A stretch of DNA of 64,000 nucleotides from Aselliscus stoliczkanus (GCA_033961575.1 CM066730.1:138411523-138475522), one strand, 5' to 3'. Shown: positions 22,036-33,629, numbered from the stretch's first letter. The notes: generated by a model not told the origin, from the sequence alone. Made by a program: numbers and translations.

Positions 22036-23329
22036 TTAAAAATTCTTTTATTGTGAAATAAACATTTTTAAAAATTAGTTTCAGGTGTACAACACAGTGC
22101 ACTAGTTATTCTTTTTACCCCTCAAAGTGACAACCCTCTTCCCCCAGTTCGCCACCCCACTCCCCCCCCATATCGTACATATCTATTACAATTCCTTTGA
22201 CTCCCTTCCATAGTATAATCCACATCCCGTGACTATCTATGTATTCAATTACAGTTGGCATACAACATTATAAAACATCAGCTTCAGGTGTACAGTGCAG
22301 TGATCAAGCCTCTACTCCATCCATGAAGTGGTCTCCCTAACAAGACATGTGACCATCTGACACCACACAAAATATTTACAACATTATTATATTCCCTAAA
22401 CTGTGTTTCATATCCCTGTGGCAATATTATAGTTACCTATTTATGCTGTCTAATCCCTTCCCCTTCTCCCTCATCCCCACCCCCCTGCCAACTAGCAACC
22501 ATCAGTTTTTCCTCTATATCTATGGGTCTGTTTCTGTTTATTTTGCTCATTCATTCAGTTTTTCAGATTCCACATATAAGTGAGATCATATGGTATTTGT
22601 CTTTTCTCCGACTGACTTATTTCACTTAACATAATGGTCTCTAGGTCCATCCATATCATTGCAAATGGTATGATTTCATTCTTCTTTATAGCAGAGTAAT
22701 ACTCCACTGTATAAATGTACCACAGTTTCTTAATCCAGTCGTCTACCGATGGGCATTTCGGTTGTTTCCAAGTCTTGGCTATTGTAAATAGCACTGCAAG
22801 AAACACAGGGGTGCATATATTTTTTTGAATTAGCGTCTTGGATTCTTCTGGGTAGATACCCAAGAGTGGAATTGCTGGGTCATACGGCAGTTCCATTTCC
22901 AGTATTTTGAGATACCCCCCATACTGATTTCCATAATGGCTGCACCAATCTGCAGTCCCACCAACAGTGCACCAGGGTTCCCTTTTCTCCACACCCTCGC
23001 CAGCACTTGTTGTTTGTTGATTTATTGATGATAGTGAATTCTGACCGGAGTGAGGTGGTATCTCATTGTGGTTTTTATTTGCATTTCTCTGATGATTAGT
23101 GAGGTTGAACATTTTTTCATATGCCTGTTGGCCATCTGTATGTCCTCTTTAGAGAAATGTCTCTTCATATCTTCTGCCCATTTTTTAATTGGGTTGTTTG
23201 TTTGTTTGGTGTTGAGTTTCATGAGTGTTTTATAAATTTTGGATATTAACCTCTTATCAGATATATCGTTGGCAAATATCTTCTCCCATTCAGTAGGCTG
23301 CCTTTTTGTTTTATTGATGATTTCCTTTG
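22036..23329 (-). mobile_element. Young L1 3' end with ORF2 C-terminus, minus strand
   Basis: A 5'-truncated L1 of about 1.3 kb with a perfect 14-bp target duplication, cagatattaatttt, at 22022-22035 and 23330-23343. The 3'UTR lies at the left and the ORF2 C-terminus at the right. It inserted into an older DNA transposon. Confidence 0.96.
22555..23329 (-). pseudogene. LINE-1 ORF2p C-terminal remnant
   Basis: ORF2p is the L1 endonuclease/reverse transcriptase; this piece covers only the C-terminal region after the RT domain. Recognisable runs on the minus strand include [20 protein letters not shown] (23022-23222) and PKCPSVDDWIKKLWYIYTVE, with YYSAIKKNEIIPFA following, in the 185-codon frame 22555-23112. 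The frame changes between these two blocks, so at least one frameshift has occurred. There are no catalytic residues in this portion. Transcription or function is unlikely because the 5' end, endonuclease and RT are missing. Confidence 0.93.
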
Positions 23330-23763
23330 CAGATATTAATTTTAATAGTATATTTTATTTAACCCAATATACCCAAGATATCATTTCAACATGCAATCAA
23401 CATAAAAATTATCAATGAGAAATTCCACACTGATTTTTTTTTTCAGGCTGAGTCTTGAAAACTCTGTGGGTATGCTACATTTGCAGCACATATCAGTCAG
23501 GGCTAGGCACATTTCAAGTGCTTGACAGCCACACTGGCCAGTGGCAGTGGTACTGGCCAGTGCAACTCTAGACACTTGGAGAAGAGCTATGAAGAGGCAC
23601 TTAGGAAGAAATATTCAGTAAACTCATAAACAAACAAGATAATATTAAATAGTGGTAATTGTTATGAAGAAATTAAAACAAATTGTGAATAGGCTGACTG
23701 GACATTGCCTTAATTAGCCCTTTCAATCCTCCTTCATGTTGAATAACACCATAGAACAATTTT

Positions 23764-23859
23764 TTTTATTTTTATTGAGGGCAGTGTCACTGGCCCCCCG
23801 AACCGGGGCCGCTGGCTTCCCAAGCCAGCGCTTAACTACCGAGCCACTCGGCTGGCCCC
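23764..23859 (-). mobile_element. tRNA-derived SINE (short family), copy d
   Basis: Flanked by a 13-bp duplication with one mismatch, atagaacaatttt at 23751 and atataacaatttt at 23860. The ctcatatgtggga block next to the B box is missing. The rest matches the family. Confidence 0.94.
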
Positions 23860-23872
23860 ATATAACAATTTT

Positions 23873-24000
23873 ATAGATATGAAAACTGTGGCTGAGAGAC
23901 TATGCAGCTTGTCCAAGTGCCTACGGCTGGTTAGTTGTATGGCCAGATTTCAAGCTCCCATTTGACTGACTCCCAAGTTGCTTCCCATTACCTTACAAGG
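23873..24000 (-). repeat. MIR SINE, minus strand
   Basis: atatgaaaactgtggctgag, gactgactcccaagttgctt, ccattacctta. Confidence 0.7.
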
Positions 24001-24204
24001 CCAGGTTGAAGGCAAGACCACCATAAAGATGAGAGAGATAAGGAAAGAGGCATGAAATGGCTTTGGAGTTGAAACTTCTGAGTATCAGGCTAGGAGTTAG
24101 ATACTGCTGTGTGTTACTAAGTTTCATGGCCTCTCTGGGTTCTTCTTAGAGGTAAAATGAAGAGCTTGGCTTGATGGCTACAAAAGCCTCTTCCAGCTGT
24201 AACA
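24001..24204. other. No feature recognised
   Basis: Possibly a second weak MIR (gttcttcttagaggtaaaat). Confidence 0.4.
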
Positions 24205-24445
24205 TGTCGATTTAGCACAGGCTCTAGAGCCCAACTAGCTGGGCTGGAAACCTGATTCACTACTGACTGTGCTCTCTTGGACAAGTCACTTAAATTCTAT
24301 GGGCCTCAGTTTTCTCATCTGAAAGATTGCTGTAACTATTCCTACCTCATTGGGCAGATGACAGGATTAATGGTTTATGATAAATGTTCGGAAGGGTAAC
24401 TAGCACAAAGTAAGCACTCAGTGAATGTTAGCTTATTTTTCAATT
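24205..24445 (+). repeat. MIR SINE, near full length, plus strand
   Basis: acaggctctagagcccaact, ctcttggacaagtcacttaa, ctcagttttctcatctgaaa and cacaaagtaagcactcagtg, all in MIR order. Confidence 0.92.
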
Positions 24446-24949
24446 ATCCCAGCTCTATCCTGCAGCTTCTCAGCCAAGGCCGGAGACTGCCTGGCCTTTC
24501 ATATATGGTTAGTATGATTATTTTAATTGGACTGTGCTCATCCTGAACAATGTCTGGCACATACTAGAATCTCAATAAATTGTTGCAGGAATGCACACAT
24601 TTCTGGGATAAACGAGTGTCTTGCCCTACAGCCCGGTCTGTCTGGTGCCTGGCTCATGCCCAGTCTAAGCCCATGTTTTCCCAGAGCCATGGGGGTCCCA
24701 ACGTCTCTGCCTTACTGTGAAGACACCAGGGGACTCTCAGGACTGTTGGAACTCAGTGGGTTTTCAGTCAAGACCTTTTTAACTGGGGGATAGTTTTGTG
24801 CAGAGCTATCTTTCATCATCAAAGGTAACATAGAGGTTTTGTGCACAGCCAACTGAGGCATGAAACAGCGAAGGACTAGTTAATAAAGGTGAAAACAGTT
24901 TTCTCCTCAGTTCAGATGGGCTAGACCAGGGTCCAGAGATGATGAGGAC
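24446..24949. other. No feature recognised
   Basis: A short L2-like 3' end at about 24530-24590 (tgtctggcacatactagaat); otherwise unassigned. Confidence 0.45.
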
Positions 24950-25425
24950 AGCATCGCATGATGCTAAAGAGCAGGGCCTTTGCATATTGCCTGGTTGGTT
25001 GGTCATCCTAGCTGGGGGACCTAAAGTGCCTTGAGTTTCAATTTTCGTTATTTTAAAATGAGCACAATAGCAGCATCTATCTTGTGGTATATTTGTAGAA
25101 ATGAAACAAAATGTTGCGAGTAAGCCCTGTACATAGAGTAGCCCACCACAATCATACAATAAACATCTGCTGCTATCATATTAGCAAACCTCATGGGTTT
25201 TGTACATTTGGCATTAGAAAGATTCGTGTTTGAGTCTCAGCTCTATCACCTACCAGGTGTGTGACCTTAGGCAAATCAATATCTCTGAACCTTAGTATTT
25301 TCATCTGAAAAATGAGAACCAAAGGATTATGTGAAGTCCGCCACAGAATGTTTTCAAAGAAGTTCAATGAGGTTCCATACGTTCCTGTGATTGCACCTGT
25401 AAAGCGCTGTGCCCATGTTGATTAT
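24950..25425 (+). repeat. Two MIR SINEs in tandem, plus strand
   Basis: First at about 24950-25180 (attttaaaatgagcacaata). Second at about 25200-25425 (tgtttgagtctcagctctat, gtgtgaccttaggcaaatca). Confidence 0.78.
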
Positions 25426-25804
25426 TCCAGGTAGTACTTTCGCTGTCAGAGCTTTGGATCCAGTCCTTTGCTGATCTGAGTTGCCTCATCTCTGCCTTTG
25501 TAGCGGCAAACACAGAGAACCCAATCTTATTGATCTTTGTTCCAGTGATGCTCAGCAAAGTGTTGTATGTGCCAGAAGTGCACGGCTTATTCAAGTCCAC
25601 AGAGGCTCCAGTCTGGTCTCTGCGACGTGCTGGTGAGGGACCCTTCCCCCAGTCATTTCATTTCTGACCTGTTTCCTTAGCTCGGGATCGACTTCATATT
25701 TTACTTGCCTGTCTCCTGGGTTGTTCAGGATGATCAAAAGAATTAAAAAGCATATTGGCCATCATAAATCTTTACCTAAGCATGAGTGAATATTCCTAAG
25801 CATT
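25426..25804. other. No feature recognised
   Basis: A 78-codon minus-strand frame (25364-25600) partly overlaps the MIR tail. It has no recognised domain. Confidence 0.5.
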
Positions 25805-26475
25805 ATTCCCAAAGCTCAGCTTGTCTCCTTTCCTCCCATCTCCCGCCCTGCAAAGCAGTCACACAGAAGCATTGGAGGGTTTCCTGCACAGGCCTCCGCT
25901 GCTCCAGACTTCAGTGCCTGTGCATACTGCACAGGCTGGTGTCTCTGCCTGGAATGTCCTTCAACTTCCTCCCTTACTCATTCTCCAAGACCCAGCTCTA
26001 AAATCCACTAGACCCACCCAACAGCAGTCAATCACCTCCCCTTTGTGTCCCGCTGGGACCAGCACAGATGACCATCATATCGCTCATTCGCCCTGCAATA
26101 TGACTATTGTTTCATCATTCATTGAAGGGAAACAAGGCAGCAGTGAGGAAGCACATAGGCTCTGGAACCTAACATTTACCAGTTGTATTATTTTGGGGAA
26201 GTTACTTACTCTCTCTGTGCCTCAGTTTCCTAATCTCTGAAGTAGGTTTGATAATGATACCACCCTTGTAGGGTTGTTTTTAAGGAGTATCACATTTAAC
26301 ACTTAGAACAGTATATGGTGCAGAGCGGGTGCTCCATAAATTTCAACTTTTACTAATGTTTCTGTTGTTTCATGTTTTTTATCTGACAGCAAGGACTGGG
26401 TCTTACCCTTGGTGCCTAAACCAGCCTTGGCACCTAGGAGGGGCTCAACAAATGATTGTTGAATGAATGACTCTG
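25805..26475 (+). repeat. L2 LINE, plus strand, split by a MIR
   Basis: The left part (to about 26125) has ctggtgtctctgcctggaat and ccttactcattctccaagac. The right part (from about 26346) has gacagcaaggactgggtctt and a tail gattgttgaatgaatga. A MIR (26128-26345, plus strand) lies between the two parts. Confidence 0.8.
26128..26345 (+). repeat. MIR SINE, plus strand
   Basis: cataggctctggaacctaac, ctctctgtgcctcagtttcc, and gaacagtatatggtgcagag. Confidence 0.9.
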
Positions 26476-27423
26476 AGAATCCTATATGCCATGGAGTCTC
26501 GTGTCTTTATTCAACTGTCTCTCCTCTACCCGCTACCTACCTGCTCTCCGTTTTGCCTTTAGAAATGGGTCTTGTAGTTTCTGCTTCCCATGTAGTACCA
26601 GTGCTGCTTTCTCAGTCAGAGATTCCCTCCTTCCTTTGCCCAGCTTCCTATCTGGCTTTCTGACTCATATTCTTCTGGTCCCAACCAATGCATACCTCTG
26701 TTTCAGACCCAGCCTGCTAAGACACTATTTCCTCTGCTCATCCTCTGCATTTGATCCCTTGAGATTCCCACATTCTCTACTGATTAATTCAGGCATCCTC
26801 AGCCAGAGTTTCAAGGTCCTCCAGCATTTGGGTCCTCCACAACCACTGATTTATCTTCTTACTGTTTGCCTGGGCCCTTCTCTGAACATGGCAACCCCCT
26901 TATCATCTTATTCATTTACCCCTCCATTCCCCACTTATCCACCCACTCAAATCACTCACCCATTCACCAACCCACCTATCTACCTTTCCCTCCATCACCC
27001 ATTTATCCACCAACGTATTCAATTAACATTTACTATGTATCTATCACTCTCTAGTCACGATATGGAATACAGACTTGAAGAGCTGGCTCCCAAATTCATG
27101 TAATTTATAATCTACCAGGGAAAATTAGATAACTGAACCACAATTCGTGGCAGAAGGCAGTTTATGTCACATGGGTGCTACAACAGGTTTTTCAATTAGA
27201 ATCCATGGATGAGTTTCAGGGAATCTGTGAACTTCTTAAAATTGTGTGGGTAAGAAGGTGTGCATTTTCAGGAGAGGGGCTCCATGGCTGTTATTACATT
27301 GTCAAAGGGGGTCCCCAGTAAGTGTTAAGGGTTGCATAAGGAGATGCTTGGGGAAGAGACAGCTCGCATTCAGGTCCTTGAAGGAGAGGAAAAGTGAAAC
27401 TCATGTTTATTTCAGACCCACTG
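26476..27423. other. No gene supported; degenerate CCA-rich tract
   Basis: 26910-27015 is a degenerate (CCAC/CCAT)n-like tract. The 205-codon plus-strand frame 26486-27103 crosses it and reads as low-complexity Ser/Pro/His. I consider it chance. Confidence 0.5.
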
Positions 27424-27797
27424 TGTTGTGGACTAAATTTTGTGTCCCCTCAAATTCATATGTGGAAGCCCTAATCCTCAATGAGATATCTTTAGGAAGT
27501 GTGGCCTTTGGGAAGTAATTCAGTGTAGATGAAGTCATGAAGATGAAGCCCCCATGATGGGATTAGTGACCTTATAAGAAGAGGAAAGACATCGGGCCTT
27601 CCTGCCTCCACTGTGAGGGTACAGCCAGAAGGTGGCCATCTGCAAACCTGGGAGGGGTCCTCACCAGGCCTGACTATGCTGTCACCACGATCTCAGACTT
27701 CCAGGCTACAGAACTGTGAGAAATACATGTTTATTTTTTAAGCCCCCACTCTATGGTATTTTTGTTATGGTAGTAACCTGAGCTGACTAAGACACGA
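27424..27797 (+). mobile_element. MaLR-type LTR (ERVL-MaLR)
   Basis: Starts tgttgtggactaaattttgt. Carries accttataagaagaggaaag, cagacttccaggctacagaa and ctgtgagaaatacatgttta, and ends gagctgactaagaca. This order and the length of about 370 bp match mammalian MaLR LTRs (MLT1/MST group). No internal sequence is adjacent, so it is a solo LTR. Confidence 0.88.
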
Positions 27798-27884
27798 CAT
27801 GCCAGACACCACTTCTTCATGTTTTGCAACCTTGGCTATGTCCTTGTTTGGAGGATGGAAATGGGAAAAAAATAAGATGGAGGA

Positions 27885-28050
27885 AACTAGCCTTTACTGA
27901 ACACTGGGCTGAGCAGTATTGTTGTCTTTAATGCTTAGGGCAATCTTTCAAAGTAGGTATATTATCCCTATTTTACAGAAGAGGAAGCTCAGAGAAGTAA
28001 AGCAAGGACCACAGTCACACAGCCAGCAGCAAGGGGTGGAGTGAGGACTT
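27885..28050 (-). repeat. MIR SINE, minus strand
   Basis: cctatTTTacagaagaggaa-type core (27967 on) and cagtcacacagccagcagca. Confidence 0.82.
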
Positions 28051-28849
28051 GAAAGGTCACCAGGACCCTGGGGCCCAGGATCCCTGCCTCCCTCCCAGGG
28101 TTGTCCGTGGATCAAGCGTGTCCCTGAGGAAGTGCTTCAGAGCTGTAAAGCCTTGCTCAGGGTAAGAGAAGATGTTGCTGTCTGTGCTCTGAGAATGTCA
28201 AAAGGGTTTTACAAGCCTAAGGAATTGCTGTCATTAAATTTTCAGCAACCTCCAAAAGGAATGACCTTTTCCTGTGGATTCTACCCATGCAAAAGGTCAG
28301 CAAGTGTTGGGTCTCACCCACAGCGTTATCACAGCAGTTTCCAGGAACAAACCTGGGCACGGGGCCGTCACTCAGCAAGTACTTGTGGGTGGGTCTGTTG
28401 GCAGAAAGGTGCCCTCAGCCTCTGCCAGCCTCCATGCTCCTTCTCCCCCATGGGGGGGCTCTGCCTGGTGAGGATGGCAACCTGCCCCATCACAGCTGGC
28501 AGAATAGGTGACGCCTCAAACGGCTCCATTGCCTGGCACCATGGGCCAAACCAGCAGGACACACACTCTCCCCTGTCTAGGGGTTTCTGAAACTTTCAGA
28601 AAGCTCGTGCTCAGGCCAGCTGTCCACCCAGACTCTTTCCCCAGTGGCCTAACACTGGAAAAATTCAAACCCAGGTTGAAAAACCACTGGACTTTCTACA
28701 AAGGGAGATTGAACTAAATGACCTCTAAGTTCCCTTCCGGTCACGTAAGACTGGAATGAATTAAGGGAGAAAATATTTTTTCAGCGAAAACTGTTTTCCC
28801 TTGAAGGCAAGGACCGTATAATTTGTTAATTTGATCTTGTACTAGCTTT
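28051..28849. other. No gene supported
   Basis: The plus-strand frame 28132-28590 (152 codons) is the longest here without a repeat explanation. It does not begin at an ATG in a strong context, has no recognisable domain, and overlaps other frames of 60-70 codons. Treated as unproven. Confidence 0.45.
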
Positions 28850-29445
28850 ACCTTTTCCCTCCTCTCCATCCCCTTGGCCACCACTCTAGCCCAGAACACC
28901 AAAGCCAGTGCCCTAAATCATTGCGACAACCTCCTAGCTGGTCTCCCTGCACATAGCTTGCTTGCCCTGTCCCACACAGATTGGGATTTCTAAGTGGATT
29001 GCATTGTATCTCTGGCTATCTTATAATTCTTCAATTGCTCTCCTTGCCATCAGGGAGACCTGAAGTTTTGATCAACTGCTGCACATTTCTAACCCATCTC
29101 TTTATACTTTTTCCTTTGCACCCTATGCTCTGGTCACCCCAAACACCTCCCCGACCTCAAGCAGGTCTCATGGGCTATTTCTCCGCTCCTGACACCCCAG
29201 GTTTCCCAGTGGACTCTTCCTCAGCCTGCAGGTCTAGGTCACTCACACAGGGAACCAGCCCTTCCCTTGAAGGCCTAAATCTCAGGGAGGCGGCCTCCTC
29301 CATGACCCCATGGCACCCAGTCTTGTGCACTCTGTATTGTAATTTTCCTAATACATGTTCTGTTTCTCCCATCAGCTGTAAGCTCTGGGCAGGCTGCAGC
29401 TGTATTTGCTTGTTTATCATCATATTCTCAGTGTCTATCCCACAA
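28850..29445 (+). repeat. L2 LINE, plus strand
   Basis: acaacctcctagctggtctc, atcagctgtaagctctgggc and atattctcagtgtctatccc follow the L2 order. The 156-codon frame 28981-29451 is inside this repeat. Confidence 0.8.
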
Positions 29446-30149
29446 GGCTGAAGACCCTCACTCATCAGAGGGGCTTACTGAACACGCTTGCATTCCAGAA
29501 AGCAAAACTGTACTTAGAGGTGAGGTGAGATTCCTTGCCCTGGAGCTTGAAGTCCTTGCTGCAGGGGGGACTCAGTGTGGAAACCATTAGTGTGCCCTCC
29601 CCCTGCTCGTAACTGAATTTGCTCAGAAGAGGCAGGGGGCCTTTGGACACACCTGAATCCTATTACAGAACTTGGAACCAAAGCCAGGCATAATTGGGTG
29701 GCTTTACCCACACCATCCCCCTCCTTTAGCCAGATGACCAGCATTCTGCCGCTTCAGCCTCCCTGCCTGCCTCTCTGCCAACATGTTCTGGCTGTGACAG
29801 CACAGCCACCACTGAATGGGCAGCTACAGTCACATTCAGAGAGGGTGAGGCCAAGAGACTCACTTCAACTCTGACATTCAGCCTGTCCCTTGTGACTCAG
29901 GTTGCCACTTCCCCCTGGGGCTGCAGGATACACGCAGCAATAACCCTTTCATTAGATCTCTGTGCACTGGAAAAGGTCAGACAAGTGGGCTGGCTGCTGA
30001 GTCACGGAGCGTGAGCGTCCATCCCTGCACGTCTATCATTGTTGTCCCCTTTCTGAAGCCGGTTTGATTCCTAGGATGGATATAATTCAGGGCATGCAGG
30101 GGAGGAGGTCGCTCGTGTATTTCTGTAAAGGAAGATGATAGAACGCGGT
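29446..30149. other. No feature recognised
   Basis: Unassigned, moderately GC-rich. Confidence 0.5.
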
Positions 30150-30405
30150 TGGGAGAAAAGCAGGCTTTGTAATCGGATGCACCTGAGTTAGAATCCCAAC
30201 TCCGCAACTGACTAGCCGTGGCACCCCAAACCAGTTGCTTACCCTCCCTGCCTCTTAGCTCCTCATCTATACAGAAGAGGTAATATTACTTAGTGGGTAG
30301 CATTGTCATGAGCATAAATGAGGTAAATTATGTAAGAAGCTTAGCAGAGTTCTTGGCAAATGGTAAACAATCCATACACGGTAGGTATTATTATTTGCAC
30401 AGGTT
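30150..30405 (+). repeat. MIR SINE, near full length, plus strand
   Basis: gcacctgagttagaatccca, ctgactagccgtggcacccc, and aagcttagcagagttcttgg. Confidence 0.9.
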
Positions 30406-31257
30406 GATCTCTCAGTAGATACTTGATCCCTAGGGAACATGGCATTTCCCCACAGTCACCAGGCCTGGCACCTCCTCCTCAGATGTACAATCAGTCTTGT
30501 TTTGGAAAGTGTAGTTCAAATGAAAAGGAAGTAAAAAGGCTTGTGACTCTTTTTTTTTGTTTTTTTGTACGATCTCTGATGAACAAACTATTTCCCCAAC
30601 ACGAATGGTTCCTGGCCATGCTGGTCCAAGTGGAAACCAGATGCGGAGGTAGACACAGGGCCACACAAGAAGCCCTGAGCACAGGGTTTTCCTGTGTCAA
30701 GCTTTTGGTTTTAGACAGCTAGAGAAAACAGGGATGAACTGAGTCCTCTGAAATACATGCACTCCTTTACCATTCGCTAAATTCCGACTGTGGCTCTTGG
30801 TTCAATCTCTTTTCCCTCTTTGTCCAATATTTATGTTACTCCAAATAGAGAAAAAAACATCAAAGCAGTTCTTGGACCAGTATGGAGAAGACTGAATTTG
30901 CTCAGCGTCATTTGGCAAGCTGTCTAACCTCCCTTGTAACCTAGCTATCTTTAGCCTCCTTGATGCTATTTTGAAATGTCAAACTAGCAAATACTGCTTC
31001 CAGAGCGGTTCTGATCTGGATGTGACAGGATGCTTGGGGGTGGGGAGATGAGGAGAAGGGGATGGTACAGGAGCCTTCAGTAGAGGGTGAGATAATGTAC
31101 TAACTTCACCACTGTCAAGATTCTCTTTAAGGGGAAGTGGAGCATTGAGCCCCACCTGGGCCTGACCTAGAGGGATGTCTGCTTATCTGATGACGGAACC
31201 AGAGCTAGACGCCGCATTCGCCAAAAAGAGCAAACAGACTCTTGCGCGCCCAGTCTA
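30406..31257. other. No feature recognised
   Basis: Unassigned; a T-rich run at 30550-30568. Confidence 0.5.
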
Positions 31258-31800
31258 GTCTAAAACTATTTATTCATTCACTCACTCATTTATTTATTCC
31301 TTCAGAAGGTATCTATTGAGTAGCAACTATGTGCCAGGCATAGTACTAGGTACTGGCGAAACAATGGCTTGTAAAGGTGAATACCCATTGGAATCATCTG
31401 GGGGGTGGGTTATGAGTGCTTCTCAAGAGGCAATGCAGGAGGTTTGATGCAGACCCGGGAGTCTGCATTTTGAACAAGCACCCAGGATTCTGATACAGGT
31501 AGTCCGGGGTATATGAGAAACCCTTGCCTAGCTTATAGGAACATCTATTTCCTAAGCACCTCGCCAGTGATGAAAGCGACGGGTATCGAAATATGGACAT
31601 TGAAGAGCTCATGGTCCACAGTCTCCAGGAAGAAACAGACAAATAATACAATTTCAGGGTGCTAAGTGCTCTGAAAGCAGAGGCACAGCGTGCCATTAGG
31701 CTCCATGGAGGAGGTAATCAGTTTTGGGAGAGCTGGCAAGGCTTTATAAAGGAGCTGATATTTGTGCTGGGTCTCAAAACATGAGAAGTTGTTCAGATAG
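31258..31800 (-). repeat. L2 LINE, minus strand, split by a MER5-like piece
   Basis: The left part ends with ctatgtgccaggcatagtac and actaggtactggcgaaacaa. A MER5-like segment follows at about 31385-31530 (ggaatcatctggggggtggg, ggattctgatacaggtagtc). The right part has aagagctcatggtccacagt and gtgctgggtctcaaaacatg. Confidence 0.75.
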
Positions 31801-32280
31801 AGAAAGAGTAGGTGCCCATTATACTTTCCAAGATGGACTCACCAAGACATATCTCCCCTCCAAGATGCTCTTCTCACAATGGGACTGGCAGGCCTCACAC
31901 AGAGCAGCTGGGGGAGAGGCATGTGTTCCCTGCTCTTGAGTCTGCTAGGGGGCCTGTGACCGCTGCCACCCAGGGAGTGTGGCAGAAGCGGTACATGTGA
32001 CTTCTGAAACTAAGTCACCAAGAGGTGATTCTGCTTCTGCACCTTTGCTACACTATGTCGCCACCTGACATGCCCTCTGTTCTCTCTGTTTGAATCTTTC
32101 TCTTCTGTGAAGTCCAAGCTCTAATGCTAACTCCCCAGGAAGTCTCTCACTGTCTACACAGGCTGCAGGGTCTGGAGTTGCTCTCACCTCCCTCTGAGAC
32201 TCCTTTCCTGACTGCCTACCCTGTGGATGGCATTTGCTCAGCCAGCTGCCACAGTTAACACAGGACAATTAGCAACAATC
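31801..32280. other. No feature recognised
   Basis: Unassigned. Confidence 0.5.
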
Positions 32281-32332
32281 GTCACAATAATAATGGTAAA
32301 TTACTAAATTTTCTTTTTAAAAATGTACTTGT

Positions 32333-32352
32333 TTTTGTTGTTGTTGTTGTTG
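32333..32352 (+). repeat. (GTT)n tract
   Basis: Six GTT units. It is the reverse complement of the (AAC)n tract at 32709. Confidence 0.93.
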
Positions 32353-32708
32353 GACAGATAATATGAAATGAGTTATTGCTATATCGCTTAGAAAATTGTG
32401 AGACCCTAGCACATTTCTTGGAAAATTTAATTTTTTGTTGTCATCTACAAATGAGTCCCCATATAACTGGGTTTTGTTAAGAGCCTATAACATTCTTAAG
32501 CCTGTTCTCTAATTGGTTTGCATATGATTTCTACATGTAAAGCCTAAAGCACTTAGTTTATTGGACATATGACACATGACTGGATTGTTTTAAATCTAAA
32601 AGTAAACTAAATCTCCTTCTTCTCGATTTGCTGTTCTTGCTTTCAGACAGAAACTGATGAGAAGTGCAGTTACAGATTTTATATTAACGCAGTTGGTATT
32701 TTATTAAA
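32353..32708. other. AT-rich unassigned segment between inverted GTT and AAC tracts
   Basis: No repeat recognised. It contains cttgctttcag at about 32636-32646, which looks like a 3' splice site, but no supporting exon follows. An octamer-like tttgcatatg is at about 32517. Confidence 0.4.
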
Positions 32709-32731
32709 AAACAACAACAACAACAACAACA
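32709..32731 (+). repeat. (AAC)n tract
   Basis: Seven AAC units after an A-run. Confidence 0.93.
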
Positions 32732-32924
32732 AAATGTGTGTTATTCCAGTAACAGAAAGGATTATAGATATCCTCTTCATTTTTTTTTGAGTGTTATTAC
32801 TTAATAAAACAAAACAACAAAGAGGCAAGATAAAAATCAGGTGCATGAGCTTTTTGGTATGATGTAACCACAGATCGTAACCTTCCCAATTATTATTGAA
32901 ACAGCCCCCTTACTTTTATTTATT

Positions 32925-33002
32925 TACCTATTTTAATTTTTAAATTCAGACATAATTGACATATAACATTGTATTGGTTTTAGGTGTACAACCTAATGAT
33001 GT

Positions 33003-33010
<8 letters not shown>
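32925..33010 (-). mobile_element. L1 3' tail fragment, minus strand
   Basis: ttcagacataattgacatat and ggttttaggtgtacaaccta, the L1 3' end in reverse. It breaks off at a TA repeat. Confidence 0.7.
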
Positions 33011-33050
<40 letters not shown>

Positions 33051-33060
33051 CTTTGCTAAG

Positions 33061-33146
<86 letters not shown>

Positions 33147-33147
33147 C
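33007..33147. repeat. Compound microsatellite (TA)n then (TCTA)n
   Basis: About 38 bp of TA at 33007-33045. After a 13-bp spacer, about 88 bp of CTAT units runs from 33059 to 33147 with one slip. Confidence 0.97.
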
Positions 33148-33169
33148 AGTCATCTCTCTCTCCTACTGG

Positions 33170-33470
33170 TTGAACTCTGACTGATATAATCACTTTTCAG
33201 AAGGCCTCTAGCCCCTAGTCTTCCTTCTCCAGTTGCAGTCTTAGTTCCACCAGTTTTTATACGATGTGCCTTTGAGTCCCTTTACCATGCTGCTCTCTTT
33301 CCAAACATGCTACATTCTTATGCCTGTCTTTTCACCACCTAACCTTTCAGCAAGCCTTAGTTGCATTCCTTCTGTATGCCGGGGAGCATCTGATGGCAAA
33401 ACAATGAGCAAGCCTCATCAGTTCCTGTGTTCAAGGAGCTGGGGTGCCCAATTCTAAGGCTACATTCCTG
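33170..33470 (+). repeat. L2 LINE fragment, plus strand (probable)
   Basis: ccctttaccatgctgctctc and ttttcaccacctaacctttc follow L2 order; the right part is weaker. Confidence 0.5.
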
Positions 33471-33629
33471 GAAGGGTGTAGAGCAGTCCTTCAAACACTG
33501 GAGGAGGAAAGCTGGTGGACTGTCAGAACCATAACCCCACAGTAATCACCACTCAGTGCTGAGATGGAAGCTGGCTCTAAGTATTTAATGAACATTATTA
33601 TGATGACAAGGCTAGACAACACTTCCATT
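33471..33629. other. No feature recognised
   Basis: Unassigned. Confidence 0.5.

Larger units (their letters stand above)
21946..23580 (+). mobile_element. MER-type DNA transposon, copy 2, split by an L1
   Basis: The left part (to 22035) contains cactgcccaatagaaataat. The right part (from 23344) contains aatagtatattttatttaac and ends ggccagtgcaactctagaca. Removing the L1 and one copy of its target duplication restores a continuous element. Confidence 0.8.

Noticed and set aside
25364..25600. Minus-strand 78-codon frame as a possible processed pseudogene
   Set aside because: I cannot match it to any protein, and one end lies in a MIR tail.
26486..27103. 205-codon open frame, plus strand
   Set aside because: Crosses a degenerate CCA-rich tract and L2-like sequence; low-complexity translation with no domain.
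28132..28590. 152-codon open frame, plus strand
   Set aside because: No ATG in good context, no domain, no splice support, and overlapping frames of similar quality.
32630..32665. Candidate 3' splice site cttgctttcag followed by acagaaactgatgagaag
   Set aside because: The downstream sequence has no sustained frame and no matching donor that I can recognise.
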